Part shown: one piece after another, positions 16,475 to 21,820 of the stretch
Position numbering within the stretch: position 1 is the stretch's first letter
Layout: each line of letters begins with the position of its first letter
Source of the DNA: Campylobacteraceae bacterium
Lineage (GTDB): Bacteria; Campylobacterota; Campylobacteria; Campylobacterales; Sulfurovaceae
Assembly: GCA_027081065.1 (NCBI GenBank)
Contig: JALWLW010000030.1
Location: 1 to 21,820, forward strand
Direction of reading: 5' to 3'
DNA: 21,820 bases
Position numbers and translations under genes: made by a program
The notes under the pieces: model-generated
Database searches by the model: none
What the model was told of the DNA's origin: nothing
What the model saw: only the letters and a program-made list of their open reading frames with translations

Positions 16475-16723
16475 TTATGATTTATTGTTACGGAATTCTG
16501 TTACAGCAGCGATGATAGCAGCAACTTTTCGTTGCTCTTCATCAACTGAATTACCTACCTTAGGGGCAGGAGTCTTGGCAGTATCTTCAGGAAAATACTT
16601 TGCAATGAGTTTAGCTTGTATCTCAACTACTTTCACAAGAATAGTAAGAAATAAAAATACAACTCCCATTCCTAGTAGCATAAACTTAAAAGCTTCACCT
16701 ACATAATTAACTTCATCAGCCAT
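16475..16723 (-). CDS. oadG: Oxaloacetate decarboxylase gamma subunit
   Basis: The 82-residue protein has one N-terminal membrane helix (about 12-33, FKFMLLGMGVVFLFLTILVK), the OadG signature LLGMGVVFLFL, and a Pro-containing linker (DTAKTPAPKVG) leading to a short C-terminal amphipathic stretch EEQRKVAAIIAAVTEF. In the known pump the gamma subunit anchors alpha to beta and can bind Zn2+. It is the first gene of the oadGAB operon. AGAGG at 16735-16731 is a good ribosome binding site and TATAAA at 16750-16745 is a plausible -10, giving a leader of only about 15 nt. Confidence 0.93.
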   Translation of the reverse strand: MADEVNYVGEAFKFMLLGMGVVFLFLTILVKVVEIQAKLIAKYFPEDTAKTPAPKVGNSVDEEQRKVAAIIAAVTEFRNNKS

Positions 16724-16744
16724 GAAAAATCCTCTATTAATAAT

Positions 16745-16750
16745 TTTATA
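16745..16750 (-). promoter_or_regulatory. Probable -10 element of oadGAB
   Basis: TATAAA on the minus strand lies 22 bp before the oadG ATG, in the short gap after the DEAD-box gene. No clear -35 is visible. Confidence 0.4.
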
Positions 16751-16790
16751 GAATATTTTAGGCTAAAATTACTTGAAAATGGTTAATTTG

Positions 16791-18173
16791 TTATCTCTTT
16801 TTTTTACGGTTATTCTTACGTGCTACTTTTTGGTCATCATGATAGTTATTAATCATAGACTTTACAGTATTTTCATCAAAACCAATCTGATTTTCATTAC
16901 GCTTATTATCTTTTAAAAGAAGAGTAACTACCCGTTCTACAAACTCATGATAATCCATCTTTTCCATACTATCAATAAAGTCTATTGCCTCATTAGAAAT
17001 TGCCACTTCTTCTATCATTGTTTGTAAACTTAAAAAATCTACAGAGCTTTCACTGCTTTCACTTTCAAAAGAAATAGTTGCTAGTTTCATCTCTGCCCCT
17101 ACCTCTTTTTGAATTCTTTGTAATTCTCGAAACTCTTCCGTTGAAACTAAAGTAATAGCTTTTCCAACTTTACCAGCACGACCAGTACGCCCTATTCTAT
17201 GTACATAAGATTGTGGATCAAAAGGAATATGAAAATTAAAAACATGGCTAACATTTTTTACATCTAAACCTCGTGAAGCTACATCTGTAGCGACCATAAC
17301 TTTTGATTCACCTCTACGATAACTTTTTATAATACGTTCTCTATCAGTTTGTTCTAAGTCCCCATGTAACCCTTCTGCTAAAAAACCCATCGCTTGTAAA
17401 TGTTCTGTTAATCTATCAACTTCGCGTTTCATACGACAAAAAATAATACATTTATCTGTATCTTCTATTTCAAGAAGTCTTACAATGGCTTCATCTCTTT
17501 GGGCTTCTTCAATAACATAATACTCTTGTTCAATTACATTATTTGTCACATCCCCTTCTCCAACAACAGAAACAAATTGAGGATTAGTTAAAATCTCATT
17601 CGCTAACTCTTTAATAGGTTCAGGCATCGTAGCTGAAAAAAGTAGCGTTTGTCTGTTTTGAGGAATATACTCAAATATCTCTTTAATCTCTTCTAAAAAA
17701 CCCATGTCTAGCATTTCATCAGCTTCATCAAGCACAATAATTTCAGGATTAAAATTGTCAATTTTACCTTTCTTATAAAGGTCTTTGAGCCGTCCAGGGG
17801 TTGCCACAACTACTTGTACACCTTTATTGATAAGAGCAATTTGTCGTCCATATCCTACACCACCATAAACTGTAATGGTACGAATACCACAAAAACGTCC
17901 AAGATGATAAAGCTCATCTGAAACTTGTGTTGCTAACTCACGTGTTGGTGTAATTACTAAAGCACGTTCTATCTCTTTTTTAGCTATTTTATCCATAAGA
18001 GGTAACCCAAATGCTGCTGTTTTACCTGTTCCTGTATGGGCTTGTCCCACTAAATCCTCACTATTCTTAATGATAGGAATTACCATCTTTTGAATAGGGC
18101 TTGGTTCTTTAAAACCAGCTATTTTAACCCCTTTCAAGAGGTCTTTATGAAACTTAAATTCATTAAATGTCAA
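16791..18173 (-). CDS. DEAD-box RNA helicase
   Basis: The 460-residue ATP-dependent RNA helicase has every DEAD-box motif: Q motif (F21, PSPIQ 24-28), AHTGTGKT (45-52), PTREL (76-80), TPGR (125-128), DEAD (149-152), SAT (180-182), ASRGLD (299-304) and HRIGRTGR (325-332). After the core comes a short helical region and a basic tail (VARKNNRKKKR). The long RNA-binding extensions of CsdA/DeaD are absent, so the subfamily is left open. It probably acts in ribosome assembly or mRNA unwinding. The start is TTG at 18173: no in-frame ATG precedes the conserved FNEFKF region, and AAGG at 18185-18182 is eight bases upstream. An AUG-AUU-UGA mini-frame begins at 18178 and overlaps the TTG. Confidence 0.93.
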   Translation of the reverse strand: MTFNEFKFHKDLLKGVKIAGFKEPSPIQKMVIPIIKNSEDLVGQAHTGTGKTAAFGLPLMDKIAKKEIERALVITPTRELATQVSDELYHLGRFCGIRTITVYGGVGYGRQIALINKGVQVVVATPGRLKDLYKKGKIDNFNPEIIVLDEADEMLDMGFLEEIKEIFEYIPQNRQTLLFSATMPEPIKELANEILTNPQFVSVVGEGDVTNNVIEQEYYVIEEAQRDEAIVRLLEIEDTDKCIIFCRMKREVDRLTEHLQAMGFLAEGLHGDLEQTDRERIIKSYRRGESKVMVATDVASRGLDVKNVSHVFNFHIPFDPQSYVHRIGRTGRAGKVGKAITLVSTEEFRELQRIQKEVGAEMKLATISFESESSESSVDFLSLQTMIEEVAISNEAIDFIDSMEKMDYHEFVERVVTLLLKDNKRNENQIGFDENTVKSMINNYHDDQKVARKNNRKKKR

Positions 18174-18194
18174 ATCATTTACCTTGCAAAATTA

Positions 18195-18212
18195 TATGCG
18201 AAAAATCGCATA
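18195..18212 (-). terminator. Hairpin between uppP and the DEAD-box gene
   Basis: TATGCGA (18195-18201) pairs with TCGCATA (18206-18212) over 7 bp with a 4-nt loop, followed on the minus strand by TAATTTT. It could be a weak terminator for uppP. The same bases also give a TATAAT (18196-18191), so a promoter role is an alternative, although that would leave almost no leader before the ribosome binding site. Confidence 0.4.
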
Positions 18213-18235
18213 AGCCATCTTTATTCTAAATAGCT

Positions 18236-19000
18236 TTATAATAACATCAACAAAATAATTCCAAAAATTATTCTATAGATACCAAATGCAACAAATGTAA
18301 AACGTTGCAAAAAAACAATAAAAAGTTTTATGGTAATATATGCCACAACAAAGGCAACCATAAAACCAACCACAAACGCAGTCATATCAGCACCAACAAA
18401 ATCATGATAGTGCTTTAACAAATCATAGCCAGATACAGCTACCATCACAGGGATAGCCAATAAAAAAGAAAATTCTGTTGATGCTTTTCTATTCACACCA
18501 GAGAGCATTCCAGCAATAATTGTCGAACCAGCCCTTGATGTCCCTGGTACTAAAGAGAGAACTTGACCAAAACCAATAACCATGGCTTGAAACCAAGTTA
18601 CCTCTTCAATTTCTTTTGACTCTTTTTCTTCATCTACATGAAAATATTCTACAATAATAAAAATTATTCCACCGACAATAAACATCCATGCAACTGTTTC
18701 AATAACAAAAATCTCTTTCACCCAATCTTTCAGTAAAAAACCAATTATTGCTAATGGTAAAAAAGCTGCCATTAATTTAGACCAAAGGTCAATCTCTTTT
18801 AAATTAATTTTATCTTTATAAAGTAACACCACAGCCAATATTGCAGCAAATTGAATAATTACTTCATAAGCTTTAATAACAGAAGATTGCTCTATGCCTA
18901 AAAATTGTGACGCCACTATCATATGACCTGTTGAAGAAATAGGTAAAAACTCTGTAAATCCTTCTATAATTCCTATTATAACAGCTTGTAAAATATCCAT
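18236..19000 (-). CDS. uppP: Undecaprenyl-diphosphatase
   Basis: This 254-residue multi-pass membrane enzyme (BacA/UppP family) dephosphorylates undecaprenyl diphosphate to recycle the lipid carrier of peptidoglycan and O-antigen synthesis, and confers bacitracin tolerance. The two active-site signatures are present: EGFTEFLPISSTGH (13-26) and PGTSRAGST (152-160, with R156). Length and about eight hydrophobic segments agree with the family. AGGA ten bases upstream supports the start. It lies 83 bp downstream of serB on the same strand; that gap is AT-rich with no clear hairpin, so cotranscription is possible. Confidence 0.97.
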   Translation of the reverse strand: MDILQAVIIGIIEGFTEFLPISSTGHMIVASQFLGIEQSSVIKAYEVIIQFAAILAVVLLYKDKINLKEIDLWSKLMAAFLPLAIIGFLLKDWVKEIFVIETVAWMFIVGGIIFIIVEYFHVDEEKESKEIEEVTWFQAMVIGFGQVLSLVPGTSRAGSTIIAGMLSGVNRKASTEFSFLLAIPVMVAVSGYDLLKHYHDFVGADMTAFVVGFMVAFVVAYITIKLFIVFLQRFTFVAFGIYRIIFGIILLMLL

Positions 19001-19083
19001 GTTCTAGAATCCTATATTAATTTATTTAAACTTTTTCTATTTTATTAGTATTTCTTATCAAAAATTCTCTAATCTTATCAAGA

Positions 19084-19704
19084 TTACACAATTTTTAAAA
19101 TTTCTCTTAAATCTTTAACATCTACACAATGTGTTGCAGCCTCTTTTAGTACTGCTTTAGCACAAAATGCTATACGTATATCTGCATGAGCAAACATGCT
19201 TAAGTCATTTGCTCCATCACCTACAACTAAAGTATTTTTTCTATCAATACCCAATAAGTTCTGTAAACGTACTATCATGTCTCCTTTGGCATCAGAATAC
19301 ATCATTTCACCACCAACAGCACCTGTTAAAATATTATTATCTACATGTAAAAAGTTAGAGAAATCAGCATCAATTCCTAAAGCCCTACAAGCTGGTTCAG
19401 TTGCAGATCTAAATCCTCCTGAAAAACAAACAACCTTATAGCCCCTTTCTTTTAATCCATTAACTACTTCTTTAGCACCAGTCATCATCGGTAATTTTTT
19501 ACAAACCTCTTCTACTTTATGATAAGGTAAGCCCTTTAATAAAGCAACACGTTCAACCAATGAAGCATAAAAATCTAACTCTCCTGCCATAGCACGTTCA
19601 GTAATGCTTACTACTTGCTCTTTAAGACCTAGTTCTTCTGCAAAGAAATCAATGGTTTCACCATCCATTAATGTTGAATCAAAATCAAATACTGCTAATT
19701 TCAT
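19084..19704 (-). CDS. serB: Phosphoserine phosphatase (HAD superfamily)
   Basis: The 206-residue protein has the HAD phosphatase motifs: DFDST (7-11, nucleophile D7 and acid D9), SGG (95-97), K140, and GDGANDLSM (162-170). The cap region with E16 and FxxELG is typical of SerB, which performs the last step of L-serine synthesis (O-phosphoserine to serine). It is about the length of the catalytic domain only, as in other Campylobacterota SerB proteins that lack the ACT-like N-terminus of the E. coli enzyme. Related HAD phosphatases with other substrates cannot be excluded. The ribosome binding site is poor (GAGG about 13 bases upstream), and a TATAAT at 19713-19708 lies too close to the ATG to be its -10. 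Its upstream flank is the transposase remnant. Confidence 0.88.
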   Translation of the reverse strand: MKLAVFDFDSTLMDGETIDFFAEELGLKEQVVSITERAMAGELDFYASLVERVALLKGLPYHKVEEVCKKLPMMTGAKEVVNGLKERGYKVVCFSGGFRSATEPACRALGIDADFSNFLHVDNNILTGAVGGEMMYSDAKGDMIVRLQNLLGIDRKNTLVVGDGANDLSMFAHADIRIAFCAKAVLKEAATHCVDVKDLREILKIV

Positions 19705-19772
19705 ATAATTATACTACCTCACTCATATATTTTTTAAGAGAAGTATAACTAATTCTTGATTATGAACTGAAG

Positions 19773-20578
19773 TTACACACGATTCAACTCCCCAATCTGA
19801 AAAAAGGCATTTTTAATGGCAGAGATATAGATTTTAGCCCTCAAAGTAAAAGTATTCATTTCGTGCTTAATCGCTAAAATTTTCAATTTGACAGAAGCAT
19901 AGATAGACATAAAAATATGGTTACTTTGAATTCTAACAGTAGAAGTTGGAGATTTAGTTAATCCTGTATTTGATTTAATATTCTTGTGAAAAACTTCAAC
20001 GCTCCATCCTTTTTGATAGATAGTTTCCATTTTGGTTGTGTTTAAGTCTAAATCATTAGTGACAAGATAGAGAATCGCAATACTACCATCTTTGTTTGTA
20101 AAGATTTGACGATGGAGTAGAACAGGAAAATCTAATTCTCTAATCCATCCTTTTATGGGTTTATCTTCTAACCAAGCTAATGAGTCAATACGGTTAAAAC
20201 AACCTACTTTTTTTATCTTCTAGGCTTAAGGCTACTAAACGATTACTTTTTAGTGTTTTAATAGATTTATCCCTTTGATATTTCTATTAAAGGTATGATC
20301 CCAATGCCAACATATTAATTCACTCTCTTTGCTGTATTGTTTCTCTTGTACTGTATCATCAAATATTAGTACCCCCCATCCTCTTCTTCTATGGCTCTAA
20401 CTTCTTTTTTTACCAATTGCCATAGCTCTTTTGACGTATAATCTTCTGCTCCTAAAAATCTTGTGATTTTATCATGGCTTATTTCTTCATCCAATATTGC
20501 TGACAATCTTGTCGCTATTGTCTGACCGAATGATGCTATTAAATAATCTGTGTATAGTTCTAGGTATTCTTTTCTCAT
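19773..20578 (-). pseudogene. Degenerate IS4-type DDE transposase (remnant 1)
   Basis: Four reading-frame pieces on the minus strand join into one transposase. Piece 1 (20578-20372) is MRKEYLELYTDYL...EISHDKITRFLG...VRAIEEEDG. A run of six G (complement of 20372-20377) breaks the frame into piece 2 (to 20250), GVLIFDDTVQEKQYS...LICWHWDHTFNRNIKGINLL, with the first catalytic Asp. Related transposases then have roughly 60-70 more residues including the second Asp, but here the sequence jumps to piece 3 (about 20262-20194), TLKSNRLVALSLEDKK. A run of seven A (complement of 20208-20214) shifts the frame again into piece 4 (to 19773), VGCFNRIDSLAWLEDK...FTNKDGSIAILYLVTND...YQKGWSVEVFHKNIKS...GELNRV. 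In the Y-R-E-K signature of IS4-type enzymes, Arg is replaced by Gly. The element is dead. Exact IS family was not determined and no terminal inverted repeats were found. Confidence 0.85.
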
Positions 20579-20770
20579 ATTAGAGTCAACCAATCTATCT
20601 TTTTATCAAAAAAACGCTCTATTGTTTTATACTCCATCATGATATCCCTAGCATGGTTACTCCTCCTCTCATGCTTAATATTGCTGTACTGATTATTTCT
20701 AACTGTTTGAGCGTTCTTTTATCTAGCTCTGATTTTAGGTCTGTTATTATTTTTTGTAGTTTTTTTTCAT
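20579..20770 (-). pseudogene. N-terminal fragment of a second, unrelated transposase (remnant 2)
   Basis: On the minus strand, from about 20766, the frame reads KLQKIITDLKSELDKRTLKQ and then LEIISTAILSMRGGVTMLGIS. It meets an in-frame TGA (20639-20637) where relatives have Arg-Trp. About 15-20 bases seem lost, and the next frame continues YKTIERFFDKKIDWLTLI until a TGA at 20577-20575. This matches the N-terminus of transposases with the pattern TLxQL...GRVTMLGISRW...GGSYRTIQRFF; I recall the family but not its exact IS name. The first ATG (20770) is out of frame after a run of eight A. The fragment ends exactly where remnant 1 begins (ATATGA holds the stop of one and the ATG of the other), so the rest of this transposase is gone. 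Confidence 0.7.
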
Positions 20771-20871
20771 TTGTACTAAAAGATTACTACATCTTCACTT
20801 TAGCCTCTTTTTTTGGCTATGGTGTTGTTTATAGATACACTAAATTTTAACACTAAAACAAAAGAGAACTA

Positions 20872-21820
20872 ATGGCAAAAGCATTACACAGTATAGTACG
20901 CAAAAATATTAGCAAGGGTTTACATAAACTCCTTTCAAGACTCTTCCCTTTCAATCAAAATCAAGAGGCTATCAAACTAGATGAGATTAAAAAGATATTG
21001 GTTGTACGCATCAACTACCGTATAGGGAATATTCTTTTTACCACCCCTTTGCTCAATGCACTTGAAAAGCAATTTCCAAATGCACAAATAGATATGATGG
21101 TAGGTGCACCTTTTACAAGTAGTTTAGTGGAGGGTATGCCTCAAATAAACAAGGTATATACTTTTCCAAGAAAACTACTTAAACAACCACTTAAAGTTTT
21201 GGCACTTAAAAAAGAGCTTAAAACTCATGGCTATGACCTTCTTGTGACACCAAACCTAAACTCTACAAGTGATACACTTTTTACCTTTTTAGTCTCGGCT
21301 ACCTATAAAGTTGGTTTTTATGCCAAAGATGTCTTTTCTCCACTCACACATGCCGTACATGCTACTTCAGATGTCAAACATGAAGCACTAAAACCACTAG
21401 TACTGATGTCTGCATTTTCTAACAAACCACTAGAGAGTTACACCCCTTACCTCGACATACGCCTTAGCAATGAAGAAAAAGAAGCGATGGGTACAGACAT
21501 TGCCCCTCAAAGCATTGGTATTTTTAGAGATGCTCGTGGTAACAAAAAATTAGACGATGCTTGGTGGTTAAGTCTGTTAGATGTGTTATATACTTTAGCA
21601 CCTGAACTTCATATAGTAGATATTTTAGACCCAAACAACACAACACCTTTAAAAGAAGAGTTACAAACTCTCTGTGAAAAAAACCTTAGAACTTTAGCAG
21701 GGAAAATAGCCAATCTTGATGCCTTTATTTGTGGAGACACGGGTCCTATGCACCTAGCATCTGCTTCTAAAACACCTACAATCGCTCTCTTTAAGACCAC
21801 ATCTCCAGAGTATTATGGGA
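20872..21820 (+). CDS. Glycosyltransferase family 9 (heptosyltransferase-like), 5' part (cut by window edge)
   Basis: From the ATG at 20872 the frame stays open to the window end (316 codons seen). After a basic N-terminal extension of about 40 residues comes KKILVVRINYRIGNILFTTP, followed by LLNALEKQFPNAQIDMMVG; this is the N-terminal nucleotide-sugar-transferase fold of ADP-heptose:LPS heptosyltransferases. Near the end comes LDAFICGDTGPMHLASA, followed by KTPTIALF, the family's C-terminal donor-binding signature. It is probably an inner-membrane-associated enzyme of lipooligosaccharide or other surface glycan assembly. The position that is Asp in WaaC-type enzymes (IGD) is Asn here (RIGN), which I believe is common in more distant family 9 members, so the donor should not be assumed to be heptose. 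AAGAGA lies upstream of the start. It reads away from the transposase remnants. Confidence 0.88.
   Translation, partial: MAKALHSIVRKNISKGLHKLLSRLFPFNQNQEAIKLDEIKKILVVRINYRIGNILFTTPLLNALEKQFPNAQIDMMVGAPFTSSLVEGMPQINKVYTFPRKLLKQPLKVLALKKELKTHGYDLLVTPNLNSTSDTLFTFLVSATYKVGFYAKDVFSPLTHAVHATSDVKHEALKPLVLMSAFSNKPLESYTPYLDIRLSNEEKEAMGTDIAPQSIGIFRDARGNKKLDDAWWLSLLDVLYTLAPELHIVDILDPNNTTPLKEELQTLCEKNLRTLAGKIANLDAFICGDTGPMHLASASKTPTIALFKTTSPEYYG

Noticed and set aside
19708..19713. TATAAT just upstream of serB as its -10
   Set aside because: It lies only three bases before the ATG, so the transcription start would fall at or beyond the start codon; serB shows no support for such a start.
20194..20378. 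Programmed ribosomal frameshifting in the transposase at the G6 or A7 run
   Set aside because: A -1 shift at the A7 run leads straight to a TAG; the required direction is +1. The internal deletion and the lost Arg show the gene is dead anyway.
20801..20819. TAGCC...GGCTA hairpin with T-run in the loop, upstream of the glycosyltransferase
   Set aside because: The stem is only five bases and the T-run is in the loop, not after it, so it does not look like a terminator.
20653..20850. 65-residue hydrophobic plus-strand open frame
   Set aside because: It lies antisense to the second transposase remnant, whose minus-strand translation matches a known family; hydrophobicity comes from T-rich sequence.
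1..21820. CRISPR arrays, tRNA/rRNA genes, toxin-antitoxin pairs, prophage genes
   Set aside because: No regularly spaced repeats, no cloverleaf-like segments between genes, and no matching protein families were seen; gaps between genes are mostly under 150 bp.

Overview
The window is AT-rich, compact, largely single-copy chromosome. The gene set suggests a Campylobacterota (epsilonproteobacterial) bacterium of the Sulfurimonas/Sulfurovum type. This rests on family recognition, not a search: the histidine kinase has the H-box AHQWRQPL common in that phylum, the biotin-dependent carboxyltransferase closely resembles Campylobacter PycB, and pckA sits beside it as I recall from Campylobacter. The exact genus is not settled.

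Layout. 1-391: 5' part of a WYL-type regulator on the minus strand, cut by the window edge. 477-6108: four plus-strand genes (a YaiI/DUF188 protein, a SapC-family protein, cysS and a large Suv3-like helicase). 6156-11487: a self-contained sensory and outer-membrane locus. On the minus strand lie a small membrane protein, a 7TM histidine kinase and a TonB-dependent receptor; divergent on the plus strand lie a small lipoprotein and an OmpR-type response regulator. 11516-16723: the oxaloacetate node on the minus strand, with oadG-oadA-oadB (Na+-pumping oxaloacetate decarboxylase) followed by pckA, which has its own leader. 16791-19704: DEAD-box helicase, uppP and serB on the minus strand. 19773-20770: two abutting, broken transposase remnants. 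20872-end: a family 9 glycosyltransferase on the plus strand, cut by the window edge.

The most interesting observation is regulatory. Three promoters in the 6.1-11.5 kb locus share one architecture: CTCAT, 6 nt, CTCAT, 10 nt, then TAAAAT (twice) or TACACT (once). The 11-bp direct-repeat period is what an OmpR/PhoB-type regulator would bind. The three sites precede the TonB-dependent receptor, the membrane protein-kinase operon and the lipoprotein-regulator operon, and each is oriented toward its own gene. The locus therefore looks like a closed, autoregulated two-component system controlling an outer-membrane receptor of unknown ligand. At the receptor gene this geometry puts the predicted transcription start on the ATG, which suggests a leaderless mRNA.

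Other points of note: an 18-bp perfect bidirectional terminator whose two arms each contain a stop codon of the converging genes; a TTG start for the DEAD-box gene; a long leader with a hairpin before pckA; and the insertion-sequence graveyard between serB and the glycosyltransferase. No tRNA, rRNA or CRISPR array was seen.
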